DNA from: Varanus komodoensis
Taxonomy: Eukaryota > Chordata > Lepidosauria > Squamata > Varanidae
NCBI RefSeq assembly: GCF_004798865.1
Contig: NW_025335268.1
Location: 75,594,827 to 75,658,826 of the forward strand
Length of the DNA stretch: 64,000 nt
Direction: 5' to 3'
Shown: positions 43,194-54,708 of the stretch, one piece after another
Layout of the letters: each line of letters begins with the position of its first letter
Numbering within the stretch: the stretch's first letter is position 1
Program-made: the position numbers and the translations under genes
The notes under the pieces: generated by a model
What the model saw: only the letters and a program-made list of their open reading frames with translations
What the model was told of the DNA's origin: nothing
The model's database searches: none

Positions 43194-46100
43194 TCAGTTG
43201 GCGCTCTGCTGCCCGTTGCCCTCAGCCGCGGGGGCCTCTCTTCCGGCCAGCAGGAGGTCCAGGTAGGCCCCGGTCAGCAGGTCCTCCTCCCGCACACCGA
43301 GCTCCCGCATCAGCCGCCGGGCCACCTCCTCTCCGTGCCGCGCGGTCTGCGGCTCCTCCAGCACCACCTGCAAGGATGTGACCCGGAATGGCTCGGAGGA
43401 GGGGGAGGGGGTGCCCCAGAAGAGCGAGCTCCTGGTGGGGGGGGGCGAAGCATGCAGGCGGCGCAGGGCTGGCCAAGGGAAACCCAAAGCTGTGCCCGTG
43501 TGGGGGGAGGTCTGGTCCCGCTGCGGATGGAGCCGAGAGAGACCGGGCGGCCCGGGCAGGCGATGCCCCACTCTGCTCCGAGATCGAGCAGCTGGGGAGA
43601 CGCAGGGCCCTTTCCCGCTTCCATCCCCGCCCTGGGAGGCCCCCCAGTCTGAGGCGGACCGCCGTTTGGCCACCTTGTGCCCCACTGCCCTCGAGGTCCA
43701 GGCCCACGGTAGATCTTGGCAGCCTTCTCGGGGCTGCCCCAGCGCCCAGCTGGGGGTGTGGCGGAAAAGCCCCGGCGGCGTGGCGCCCCCAGGCTCTCCT
43801 CACCTCCAGCTCCAGGAAGTCGCCCAGCCCTTCCACGCGATCCACGTGGATACGGGTCTGGCCCACCAGGTAGAGGCGGCGCTCTTTCTTCACCGTCCCC
43901 TGCACCCCGAGTGCCTGGGACAGCACCGCCTGCAGAGGAAGAAGGGGCACTCGGGCACGGGGCACGGCAGCCCCCAGCTGGCTCCCTGCCTGAGCCACCG
44001 GCCGGTGGCGACGTGCATGGAAGCACCCCACCCCCAACGTGCGGGCCCAGGCTGAGGGGAGCGAGGCTGCCCCCGCACACCTGAGCTCCCAGCGAGAAGC
44101 GGCCGGCTGTGTGCCCGGAGTGCCCGCAAGGGTCGCTCAGGGACAAGGACACAGGCTGGCCAGGCCTCGGGGCTGAGCCAGCGAGGCTCTTCCGGCGCGA
44201 GAGCCTCAAGATTCCTGGCACAGCACTGGCCGGCCGGCCCGCCATGGACCCTGGCGTACGAGCGCGGTCCCAATGACCGCCCCACCCAGGCCCTGGCCGG
44301 ATCCAGCACCCCTCAGCACAGCAAGGCTGCCCCCTTGACTCTCGCTGCAGCCTCATGTGACCTGCGGACGCCCCCTGGCGTCCCCTCTGCTCTGGCCACC
44401 TGCTGCCCGGCGGTGCGGTCGACCCCGAAGGGCCCGAGTCAGGCGGGACTCCCTCCCACCCCGCTGGGGCTGTGCAGGGACATTCAGCAGCTGCTCCCCA
44501 CGGAGCTCTGGGGCAGGGAGGATGCCGAGGTCGACCAAGCCAAAGGCAGGCGTGGCTTCCGGGAGAATGGCGGCCGCCTCCAACTGGTGCCCACCCCAGC
44601 AGGCTCTCCGGCGGCACCCAAGTCCTAATCCCACCAGATCTCCGTCGCATAACTCCTGTGAAAAGCTGGCAGGAAGCAGCCCCAACCAACACACAAGTAC
44701 CGTCAGTCCTGCAGGATCGTCGGTGGGCGAAATGGCATAACAGGAGAGCTTGGGCCCTTTCGAGTCGGGGCGGTCGTAGAACACCAGCTGCCCGTGGCCG
44801 TCCTGCAAAGACATCACTGGTCAGCCGCCTGCCAGGCCCGGAGGCGGCACCACAGCCTCGTGCCTGAAGGAAGGCTCGCGAGATCCCACTGTTACAAGGG
44901 TGGCCGTTTTATTATTATTCCACTTCGGTGCCACGCCCGGAGGGCTCTCCGGCAGTCTGCATTCCCAACAATGGAAAGAAATACGCATTCCCAAATACAT
45001 TGCGATTCCCAATACATTTTACAATAAATTCCAAATACATTACCAAGGAAATACAGAATAAAACCAATCAGTATCTACTATATGATACAATAAAATACCA
45101 AAGAACCCCAAAGAAATAACTACGAGGCCCAAGAAACTGTCCCAGAAGCAATAGGCCGCCTTAGTCCACCTGCCAAGAACCTCAGCCGGAGCCGCCCCGA
45201 GCAGGCCTGGAATGACGAGGGGCCATGGCCCTGGGAAGGGCTGCCGCCAGGAGGGCCTCGGAGACGGGCGGCCGCCTCGCTGTCCCAGCGCCAGCGCTGC
45301 CTCCCCTTGGTGAGGGCAAGGCTGCCCTGGGCCGCGGTGGAGGTGCGGCAAGGGTCCTGCCCCAAGCGCCCAGGGCGGTGCAGGCCGGAGGCACCCGGCG
45401 AGAGGCCTCGTGTCCCCTTGCACGTCGTTTTCCCATGGAGTCCAGAACGTGAGCGGGGACCCTCCCCTCCCCGCCCTGCTTTGTGGTGATGGAGGGCTGC
45501 AGCCTGGCAAGAAAGGCCTCGCGACCCGGTGGATCTCGGGAGGCGGCGCTGGGTTGGAACTGGTTTGGAGCAGGGCCGCAAGGATGGCAGCCAGAGTGCG
45601 CGGGAAGCTGCACGAGATGAGGGGAAGGGAGCTGGGCCTTCTCAGCCTGGAGGAGACTTGGGGGGATCATACAGAGACATATGGGCACGTGAGGGGGTGT
45701 CATGCGGAGGAGGGCCGTGAGCTGGTCTTCCCCGCAGGGGAGGGCAGGACCCGTTCCAGTGGGACAAAGCTCACGGAACCAGGCTTCAGGCTGGATGCCA
45801 GGAAGTACTTCCTGAGGGCTAGGACCCCAAGGATACGGAATGGGCTTCCAAGGGAGGTGGTGGGGGCCCCATCCGTGAGGCATTCAAGGCAAGATCGGGG
45901 ACTGCATGAGCGGAGCCGGCTGAAGCCAGGGGTCAGACTGGATGGCCCAAGAGCCTCTTCCTGACTCCTTAGGTTTCTCGGTTTGTCTCCTGCTTTGGTA
46001 AACAGCCAGTGCCACCTGAAGGGGACGCAGCCCCTCTGCTCTGGGGGGACAACCGCACAGACCGCAAGCCTGAACGCCTCATTTTGTAGCCGGCAAGACG

Positions 46101-49100
46101 CTTTCCCGGCAGCAGGCAAGGGGACCGGGAGATCTCGAGGGGGGATTCCCTGCACTGCCCAGTGGGGCAGGTCTCTGGTTTCCACGGAGAACCCACGGCA
46201 GCTCAAGCAGCGCTTGGGCGAGAGTGGTAGGATTGGGGCCCGTCACCCCAAGGGGATTCTGCACGCGCTGCCCAACAAGGGCCTTCGCAACGTTGTGGCG
46301 ACTGAACACAGCGCAGGGTGTGACGCTGCTTTGCAGCCAACATTCACCTCATTTTCACTTCGAGCATAAAAAGTATTTACTTGTAGGGAAGTATCCTCAC
46401 ACATGCAAATTTAGCAAGCGAGTAACCCATGTCTGGAAGCGCAGGTGACGCCAAGTCCTTCCCGGGCTGGGCGGCCCTCGCATAAATAGCAGCACCCTTC
46501 CTGAGGAGCCCGCCGGGGCCGGCCGCAGGGGGGGGCCCAAGGAGGCGTCTGGCTCCTGCCCGCTGGCCACGGGTGGCAAGGCGACAGGCCCGCCTCTCAT
46601 GCCGTGCTGTGCTGGGCCAGGCCAGCCCCCCGGCAGGAGCCCTCCGGAAGCCGGGAACATCGCAATGACTTGCACACCGCAGTCCGGTCTTCCGCGGTCA
46701 GCTTCTCCGCGGCCTCCACCGATCCTGCTCACGATCCGCAGGTCAGTCTTCAGGTCAGGCGCCATCTGTCCCCCACCGCGGATGCTGGCCCCGAGGAGCC
46801 CTGGACCAAGACGCCCCTCTGCCCCCGCCCCAGTTCTGACAGCTCAATTGCACTGGCCCACTTTCTGGTGCTGTGGCTGGGAGACGGACGTGGGGCTGGG
46901 AGACATCTGCCACAGACAGGCTGGTGGGGCACTGGGCAAGCCACCACTGCTCTCTGCCAGAAGGGGGCATCACAGCAACTCCACCACATCACAGGACTCC
47001 TGGGGCACAAGGCACTTTGTGAATTAAAAGAGGAGCAGAGAAACAGAGTGAGTGAGAAGGGGCCTCCGGGCCATCTAGTCTGACCCCAGCTCCAGCCGGC
47101 TCCCCTCGTGACAGGCCTGCCATGTGCATGTCCGGCCTATCCTTGAGAAACCCCCCCCCCCCCCCATGGAGCCGCCATGCCCTCCTGCACAGGGGAAAAC
47201 AGCCATCGCGTCAAAAGGCTGCCGCCTCCCGAAAGCTCCCCTCCGGCAGTTGACTTTGAGCACATTCCGCTTCGGAGCAAAGCGGCCGCCAGGAAGCAGG
47301 CGCCTGGGACGCTCCGCCTGGCCAACCCCCCTCCGCCCAACCGAACTTTGGTCTCCCGGAGGAGGCTGGCAGCTCTCCAGGGCGCCTGTCCAACAAAACG
47401 GTTATCATCTGATCTGGGCTGGGCTGCCACCGAGGTCTTGCCTAACTCCCCTCCCTTGCCATTTGACAGCGACTGGAACTTTCTGAGAAACTACCAAAAG
47501 AAAATATGCCGGAGGGAAGGGATCTTTGCACAGAACGGGGCTCAACAGCCGAGCTGCACGGAAGCGCCTGGGCCGGGCAAGGGCTCTGATGGCGCAAAGG
47601 ATGCCTGCCGTCCAGAAAAGCAGGACGTGTTTCCTAGAGCGGGCGAAGGGCAGATGAGCCGGAGGTGGCCTGCGCTTCTGTGCCATTAACCCGAGCAACG
47701 GCACGAGGGTCTTCAGCAGGCGCTGGAGGGGCTTCAGGGACACGTGAGGGAACAGAAATCCGGGCTGCGTGGCAAGAGCTTCCCTGCCAGGGGACGGGGC
47801 AGAGTGGCAGTGCCCATGAGAACAAGCGGGAGACAGGCCCCTCACCGCCACGGGGGAGTCCCAAAATCAGTGGTGGCAAACCCATGGCACGTGGGCCACA
47901 GTGCGCACGCAGAGCCCTCTCCGTCGGCACGCAAGCCAAGTCATCCCAGCATCACCCCAGCAGCCGAGCATTGGATGATAACAGCGCATATAGGGGCCAT
48001 GCGCATGCTCAGAAAGCAGCAGCACCACCAGGCGATGACGTCACGAGCTACAACTCATTAGCCATGACTCGCCTGAGCTTTAGCATGGCCTTTCAGTGCG
48101 CTGCCAAGGATATATATATATTTGCTTGGACTGGCTGGGAGTTGTTTTTTCTAAACTAAAACCTCAGTTTTCAGGTTTTATTGCAGTGTTGGCACTTTGC
48201 GATAAATAAGTGGGTTTTGGGTTGCAGTTTGGGCATTCGGCCTCTAACAGTTTCACCATCACTGTCCTAAATTAAGCAGTTTCATGGGACATGCCAAAGT
48301 GCCCCTTATCCGCTTTTTTACTCCAGTCTTGGCAGCGCTCACTTGAACAATCTGACATCCCAAAGCCACGGAAGGCACACTTGCGTCGAAGATGTTCCTG
48401 TTTGCAGGCATGCCAGCCTCTTTTGGCAGAGCAGAAGCTTCCCCTCCCCAACTCGTGTCTTTAAGACCAACATCCAGCACTTGCTTCAGTCGTCCGGCAA
48501 ACAGGCAAATCGGACCGGATGCCTTTCCACACTATCGGGTTCAAGGTTTTAAGCCGTGTCGATTCCTTTTCCTATCGAGACATCACAGAAAGTGTCTTTC
48601 AACTGAAGCACAATCCTGCATGTTTGGGCAGTCCTATTTCTACCTCAATGTGCACAGGGTCGCGCCGGAGGATGCCTCAAATTCATTGTGTTTTTGGTGC
48701 AGTAGAAATGTGGTTCAGATCAGTGATCCCGAATTCCCTTTAGCCTTCAAGGCAGGCGAAATATGATCAAAAGGAATGTCGCTCTGAGGTTGATTTGCAG
48801 TTTAAGAGGACTTCCTGTCTTTATTCCTTCACGTGTTTTCAGGCCAGCTTCTACATCATTCCAGAGTTTTCTATGGCGAGGCACTGCACAGATTTTCATT
48901 CTATAAACTGTAATTCGTTATACGAGAAGCTGGGCTTCATTTCCCACATTTTCAAGCTTATTATTGAGAATACTATATCCTATATTCCGGCTTCTGCCTC
49001 AGATGGGAAGAAATAATCCGAGAGCTGAGCTGCCCGTTGGCCACAACGTGAGCGTCATCATCTGACTCCACCAACGGCCTGGCAGGTGCTGCCTTCTCAT

Positions 49101-52100
49101 TTATCCAGGGATCCGTTTTATTACCAGCACTTAATGCCACAAAATACCAGCACAAACCGTCGGGGCTGAGCCAGCACTTTGGCTCTTTAACCAATGACGT
49201 GCTTACCCTGCAGGACCCTAGCTTAAAAATAACACATGAATTCGTTTTGAGAAAATTGGGTCTCCCACAGCAGAAGCACTTAGGATTTAACTCTTTTCCC
49301 CTCGTTTTGCTTTTAATACTGTTTCAGAGTTGAGTGGATCCATTGTTGGCCAGCAACTTATATCTCTGTTTCCGCTGCTTAGGGTCGCAGTGTCATTATG
49401 GCTTCTGACATTCCACCTTCATTCTTAGAGTTGGAACATGTTCGATTCATATCCCACCTTTTCACTTAAAAATGGTAGTCAGGAAAGCTAACAACAATAA
49501 AGCCAAGTTCAAAACAAAACCAAATCAAACCAATCACGAAAACAGGCACATTAAAAAGGCATATGCAGCCCCAAAGAGCGCCCTTCTGCCAGACCCTCCT
49601 GTGCCAAAGGCCGGTTCTGCCTGCTGGCCAAACACCAACAGAGAGGATCCAGCCTGGGCTTCCCCAGCAGGGAATTCGGAGCCTGGCACAGCCACAGGCC
49701 CGCTCGCAGATGCGCAACCAGATGTGCTCTGGTGGCGGCAGGGGCTTTACCAAACCACACTGGGAATTGTGCATGGAAACAGACCGGCAAAGGCGAAGAC
49801 AGGCACATGACCATGGAACCGGAGCAAATCTCCAGGGCCTGACGGACTCCATCCGAGAGTCAGAAAGCAGCTGGCGGAAGCACTGAGCCACTGTCTACTC
49901 TCTCTGAGAACTCATGGAGGACAGGGGACGTGCCAGACGACTGGAGAAGGGCTAATGTTGTTCCAACCTTCAAGAAAGGGGAAAAAGGGAACCCGAGAAC
50001 TACAGACCAGACCGTCTGACATCAGTCCTGGGAAAATTCTGGAGCAGATGAGAAAGCAGTCCGTCTGCAGACACCTTGGAAACAGTGCAGTGATGACTAG
50101 AAGCCAACATGGATTTCTCAAGAACAAATCCTGCCGGACTAATCCGATTTCATTTGTTGATTATGGAACCTCCCTGAAAGACTGTGGGGATGCTGTGGAC
50201 ACAACCTATCTTGACTTCCGCCAGCTTTTGCCAAGGTGCCCCATGACATTCTGATCAGCAAATTGGCCACAAGCGGGTTGGACGGAGCAACGACCAGGAG
50301 GACCCACAACTGGCTGCAGAATCGGGCTCGAGCGCTCATCAGCGGCATCTTCTCAAGCTGGAGAGAGGTGACAGGTGACGTACAACAGGGCCCAGTGCTT
50401 TTTGACATATTTATTAATTATATGGCTAGAAAGATGCTTATAACATTTGCAAATGACACAATATTAGTTGAGATGAATAGCCTGGCAGACAGAAAGAAGT
50501 TTCAAGGAGATCTTGGCAGATTGGAACACTAGGTTGAAACTGACAGAATGAATTCAGTAAGTATAAATGCCAAACTTCATACCTAGGGAATAGAAAGCAA
50601 ATGCATTGCACAAAAGGGGAGATACTTGGCTCAAGAGCACTGCCAGTGAGAAGGATCTCGGCACTGCTGCGCATCGCAAGCCGAATGCAGGTCAACCATG
50701 TGATGTGGCTGCAAAGGGAAGCGACTGCCATCTTTTTGTTGACGTTGTTAGCCGCAAAGTCGTGTCCGACCCATCGCGACCCCATGGACAACACTCCTCC
50801 AGGCCCCCCCATCCTCCACCGTCCCCCGGAGTCCACTCAAGCTCACACCCACTGCTTCAGTGACCCCATCCAGCCCCCTCCTCCTCTGCCGCCCCCTCCT
50901 CCTCTTGCCATCTTAGGCTACATTAATACAAGGATTGCTTCCAAATCACGGGAAGATCAGGTTCTCCCTTACTCAGCTCTGGTTAGGCCTCACCTGGAGT
51001 CCTGTGCCCGGTTCTGGGCACCACAATTGAAGAAAGCAGCAGAAAAATGGAAAGGGTCCAGCGGAGGGCAGCCAGGATGACACAGGGACCGGCAACAAAC
51101 CCCTGCGAGGAGAGCTGGGCACATCTGGCCTTGAGGGGAGAGGAACGAGGGGAGAGGCAACAGCCTTCTTCAAGTCCATGAAAAGCTGTCGCAAAAAGGA
51201 AGGACAGGTTCTCTTCCCGATCATCCCAGAGTGCAGGACACGGAATAAGGCCAGGCTGGACGTGCACATGGTGGGCCTGTCGCGAGCGGAGCAGGCTGGT
51301 GCCAGAGGTCAGACTAGATGGCCCGGGAGGCCCCTTCTGACTCGCTCTGTTTCGATGTTTCTATAACTAGCTCAAGTTACAGGAAGGCAGATTCTGGCAA
51401 GGAACGAGGAAAACTTTCTGGGTATGACAGTGGAGCCAATGACACCGGACGGTTCTCTCACACTGGAGGCCATCAAGAGGCAACTGGACAGCCACCTGAT
51501 AGGGATGGTTTAACAGGGAGTCTAGGCACGTCCAGCCCTGAGAAGAGAAGACTGAGGGGGGAACATGGCATCCCTCTAGAAGTCCCTCAAAGAGGAAGGT
51601 CCCAAGGAGGAAGGTCAAGATCTCTTCTTGCTGACGCCAGAGTGCAGCACACGGAATGATCCGTTCAAGTTGCGACAACCCGGATCCAGGCTGGGCATCA
51701 GGAAAAGCTTCCTTACTGTCAGAGCAACACGGCAGGGAGACCAGCTGCCCGGAGGCATTCAAGGGTAAACTGGACAGCCATCTGAGGGCATGAACTGGTG
51801 TCCTGCACTGGCAGGGGGGTGGGACCCGGTGGCGGGACCCGGTGGCCTTCCTGGCCCCTTCCCATTCTAGGACTCTGTGACTCTATCAAAAATTAGGGAC
51901 TTTTATTCAAAACATTGTGAGCAACGAAGAGAATTAAGCTGCAGCCCTGGCCCGAAAACTCCGCTGCTGGCTTGAAGCCACGGACACCACGTGCTGGAGC
52001 TTTGTCCACATCGAAACAGGCTCTCTTTCAGGGCACGTACAGCAGCGGTTTTCAACCTTTTCACAGCTGGGAACCGGCGAAAACAGGAAAACCACCATGG

Positions 52101-54708
52101 GGACCGTTGAGGCAGAAACAAAAAGCACCGTGCAGCATTCTGTGTATTAAGTTCCCAAACACAGTAAGAAAAATCTCCAAAACCACCAGAAACCAAGCAA
52201 CAAAAATGCCAAAACTGGCACAGCGTGGGTCCCAGCCAGCTCCCCCCGAGCCGTCTCTCCCCTCCCTGCCCCCCCCCCGCAGCACTGATGCACCCCACCC
52301 CCCGTGAACACGGTGCCCACCAGGGAAGAGGTGGCGAGCACAGCCAGCCCCTGCACTGGCCCATGGCGAGCGGGATGCAGCCCCCCCACGGGCCGGCAGA
52401 CAGCTCCCTCGTACCAGTGCCGGTCCACAGTCCAGCGGCCGAAAGCCACTGGCGCAGAGGGCCTTCCAGCCATCAGGCAGCTTCTTTGGCAGTCCCAAAC
52501 TGGTAACATCTCTGGGGTTGCGCCAGCGCCAGCAACCTGCAGCGCAACCCCCACGGCGCCGGCCGGTCCAGCAGGTTCCCAAAACGCCCCTCGCAGCCGC
52601 TCTGGAGGACTCGTGCGCCAGCGCAAGGTGACGGGCGTCAAGTGGCCTGCTTTGCGCCAAGGCTGCTCCAGGAAGATTTTCCTCCTCTTACAAGCTGCAC
52701 ATCGTTCTATCTTGGAGGCTTCTCTTCATGGTCATTGAGATTCTTCGGTGGTCAAACCCGCTGCTGTGTCGAGGCCGGAGTGAAGCCTCTCTCGCACCGG
52801 CGCACGAAGCCCGGGGGCCACGGCCGATGCCCTGCAGAGGCTCGCTTGACCAGCGCCGGTGCTCGGCACCGTCCCAAACTGCACTGGTGCACCAGCCGCC
52901 CCTCGTGCCCCCACACGCCCCCTTTGCCTTGCGGCCCATGAGCAGGCAGGGGACGGGGGAGGGCCACCAAGCGCGTCCCCTGCCGCCCTGGCCCAGCATC
53001 GCCGTCCGGGGCATCAGGGCCTTTCTGGATCGCGAGCGACCCGCGCGAGTGCCCCGTGCCCTCCGCAGCTTTCCGGCAGCCCAGCTTGAGGCATGGCCCG
53101 CTGCCCTGGCTCTCCCTCCCGGGCCAGCGACTGCTAAAGGGGCAGGAACCAGAGCGCTTTCTCACCGGGGAGGGTGGCAGGTCGTGGGGCCTCCCGGGGG
53201 TCCCGGGCTCGGTCACACATGACCTGTGACTAGGAGTGCGCAGTGAAGCGGCCAGGTGTGCCGGGGACACCGAACGATTTAGGTCGCAAGTGCGAAAGGG
53301 GCTGCGAGGGGCTGCAAGGGGCCTCCGAGCTGCGGGAATGAGGGGCTCACGCGGGTCAGCGCAGGCGGGCGTGAAGTCGCGCCCTCGGGGGCAGCGGTGG
53401 CCGATGATGAAAGGGATCTTGGGTGGTGCTGGGCGGAGCATGAAGACGCTGACCTAGCGCATGGGCGCTGCAAAAAAGGCACACTCCGCAGGAAATAAAG
53501 GGAGGGAAAGTGAGCGGCCACGGCCCCCCTGCCCTTAGGCAGCCCCACGTGTGGCTGCGGTTCCGGTCCCCGCAGCGAACACAGGTCAAGACGAAGCAGG
53601 GGCAGGAGGCGCCCGGAGGGCTGGCGTGGCTCCCGGGGGAGGGGCAGCAGCTGCTCGGCTTGGCCAGGCGGCACCTGAGGGGAGACCCGGCCGAGGCGCC
53701 CGGAATGACGCGTGGGGCGGGCAGGGACCCGTCCTCCTCCGCTCCCCGGTCTGTTCGGGGGGAGATTCTGGGCAGACCCAAGGAAGGGCTTCTCCACGCA
53801 GAACGGAGTTGAACTGCGGTTCGCTTCCTGAAGATGCCGCCAACGCGGAGGGGCCCGACGGGGCCTGGACGGATCCCCGAGGGAGTGGCCATCCAGGGAC
53901 CGGTCCCGGTGCGGCCAGGGCGCCCCCAGGGCCAGAGGCGCTGCGCCTGCATTCGGGGAAGCGTGGGCAGGGGGTGGCGCATCCACAGCCGGCCTGCGGG
54001 CTTCCCATGCAGGCACCGTGTCAGCGGCACGCGAGACCCGCCGGGACCTCGGCCCGAGTCAGCGGGACGCTTCTCGCACCTCGCGCGGCTGCCTGGACTG
54101 CCAACCCCCTCCGCCGGCAGTTGGCACCACGTGGGGCAGCAGGTTTCCTGAGCATTTAATTGCCCCGGTTCTGAAACAGCATGTTATTTCACAGGGTTGT
54201 GAAAAGGCAAAACTGTAGATTGAAAAACAAACCCCAACGGTGCCCGTTTCCGGCACCTTTAAGCTTACTAAATCTGGGGCAACTAGCACCTGATCACTGC
54301 AGCGTTCAGCCAGATGGCGGCTCGCCTCAGGCAGCTTCTGCAGGCAGGCGGAACCCCGGGGGCTGCAGCCTCGCGCTGCAACTTGGCTCCAGGAACGCCG
54401 GGGCCCTTTCCATGCGGCCACTGCACGCCTGCAGCGTGCCGAGCGGACTCACGGATTTCTTTCGCACGTCCAACTCCCATTTGCGGTTTAATTTAAGCAA
54501 ACGGGACTTAAGCGGGAGGCACAGGGCGCCCCCGCCCCCACCCCAGTCCTACCTGGAGGTCGCGAAGTTTCAGGCGCCCACGAGGGACGGGGAAGAAAGT
54601 ATCCGACTGGGCGATGATGCAGCCCGGAGAGCCGCTCAGCTCCTCGGCCCGCCTCCTCAGCTGCGCCACGTCTCTCGCGCGAGCCTTGATCTCCACGTTG
54701 GCCGGCAT
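43060..54708 (-). CDS. CYTH-domain protein, CyaB/class IV adenylate cyclase-like, 4 exons, 185 aa
   Basis: Four exons (156, 102, 126 and 174 bp) join with phase 0 at every junction and GT-AG sites into a complete 185-residue frame from ATG at 54,706-54,708 to TGA at 43,194-43,196. The protein has the layout of a CYTH (CyaB-thiamine triphosphatase) tunnel fold: N-terminal NVEIKAR (residues 4-10, a reduced form of the E-x-E-x-K signature), GRLKLRD (44-50), [16 protein letters not shown] (57-72), [20 protein letters not shown] (100-119) and the closing FLELE strand (124-128). The basic and acidic residues alternate as expected for a triphosphate-binding tunnel. The text is closest, from memory, to bacterial proteins annotated class IV adenylate cyclase; it is not like human thiamine triphosphatase. 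Substrate is unknown: cAMP synthesis, triphosphate hydrolysis or another role are all possible. It lies between MAPK8IP2 and CHKB and runs with MAPK8IP2. A 5' noncoding exon is likely, since the ATG directly follows an acceptor-like TTTCTCCCTCCAG. Confidence 0.88.
43194..43367 (-). CDS. CYTH gene coding exon 4 and stop
   Basis: The exon has 57 codons and TGA. It reads [40 protein letters not shown], then a short polar tail ending QQSAN. The ARxLMxxLGVxxEDLLxGAYLDLL helix is the usual C-terminal helix of CyaB-like proteins. The acceptor is ACATCCTTGCAG. Confidence 0.88.
   Translation of the reverse strand: MVLEEPQTARHGEEVARRLMRELGVREEDLLTGAYLDLLLAGREAPAAEGNGQQSAN
43804..43929 (-). CDS. CYTH gene coding exon 3
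   Basis: The exon has 42 codons, phase 0: [38 protein letters not shown], then LELE. It carries the basic K-K-x-R-R strand, the R-x-H-x-D strand and the E-x-E closing strand of the tunnel. The acceptor is TTCTTCCTCTGCAG and the donor is GTGAGG. Confidence 0.88.
44701..44802 (-). CDS. CYTH gene coding exon 2
   Basis: The exon has 34 codons, phase 0: [20 protein letters not shown], then [14 protein letters not shown]. The FY-x-RPD-x-x-GPK-x-S string is the strongest CYTH/CyaB-like segment. The acceptor is GATGTCTTTGCAG and the donor is GTACTT, an acceptable but weaker GT site. Confidence 0.87.
45560..45990 (+). mobile_element. CR1 LINE 3' end fragment
   Basis: Plus-strand frame pieces LRSG-like [20 protein letters not shown] and [16 protein letters not shown], then GGGGTCAGACTGGATGGCCC. 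This is the C-terminus of ORF2 plus the 3' UTR, inside intron 1 of the CYTH gene, antisense to it. Confidence 0.85.
47038..47150 (-). mobile_element. CR1 LINE 3' end fragment
   Basis: GAAACAGAGTGAGTGAGAAG then CCATCTAGTCTGACC and CATGTGCATGTCCGGCC match the CR1 3' end in reverse complement. It is cut off by a 15-base C run at 47,151. Confidence 0.8.
47868..48264. mobile_element. Non-autonomous hAT-type DNA transposon (MITE), 397 bp
   Basis: The left end CAGTGGTGGCAAACCC and the reverse complement of the right end (CAGTGATGGTGAAACTG) are inverted terminal repeats of the hAT CAGTG type. The flanks CCCAAAAT (47,860-47,867) and TCCTAAAT (48,265-48,272) are an 8-bp target-site duplication with 6 of 8 bases kept. 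No transposase frame. The interior segment GGCACTTTGCGATAAATAAG is, from memory, shared with abundant squamate hAT repeats. Confidence 0.75.
49440..49700 (-). repeat. Possible repeat 3' region
   Basis: GTTCGATTCATATCCCACCT followed by an A-rich stretch resembles ends of dispersed squamate repeats from memory. No coding segment, and the family is unknown. Confidence 0.3.
50733..50905. mobile_element. BovB-related repeat fragment
   Basis: GCCGCAAAGTCGTGTCCGAC followed by CCATCGCGACCCCATGGACA and a stretch on 'CTGCTTCAGTGACCCCATCC' is a well-known squamate BovB-associated consensus, from memory. It sits within the CR1-like composite. Confidence 0.7.
51225..51365 (+). mobile_element. CR1 3' end inserted in an older LINE
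   Basis: GGTCAGACTAGATGGCCCGG followed by CTTCTGACTCGCTCTGTTTC is the 3' terminus of the 16.7 kb CR1 family, found inside sequence of the older family. This gives the order of insertion. Confidence 0.78.
54553..54708 (-). CDS. CYTH gene coding exon 1
   Basis: The exon has 52 codons. It begins [20 protein letters not shown], passes AEELSGSPG and [14 protein letters not shown], and ends LQ before donor GTAGGA. The start is chosen because this Met sits just before the CYTH signature strand and a polypyrimidine-AG lies immediately upstream, so the real transcript probably splices a 5' UTR exon to it. Confidence 0.85.

Larger units (their letters stand above)
49886..51870 (+). mobile_element. Composite of CR1-like LINE with inserted pieces
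   Basis: A decayed CR1-like copy of the 19.4 kb family starts with the pre-RT region (GACTGGAGAAGGGCTAATGT) and keeps RT, VNHV/CNHV-type, and [16 protein letters not shown] segments. It is interrupted by a BovB-related piece at about 50,733-50,905 and by a 3' end of the other CR1 family at about 51,225-51,365. Two 3' UTR-like segments of the first family follow, ending near GACTCTGTGACTCTAT at 51,880. It lies in intron 1 of the CYTH gene, antisense to it. Confidence 0.75.
44803..54552 (-). other. CYTH gene intron 1, 9.75 kb, repeat-rich
   Basis: Nearly all recognised content is transposon-derived: CR1 pieces at 45.6, 47.0 and 49.9-51.9 kb and a hAT-type element at 47.9 kb. 48.3-49.4 kb is AT-rich unique DNA; 52.0-54.5 kb is GC-rich unique DNA with no exon recognised. 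The other two introns are short (436 and 771 bp). Confidence 0.75.

Noticed and set aside
43194-54708. CYTH gene as bacterial contamination or a processed copy
   Set aside because: Three introns with GT-AG sites, vertebrate repeats in intron 1 and a poly(A) signal exclude both.
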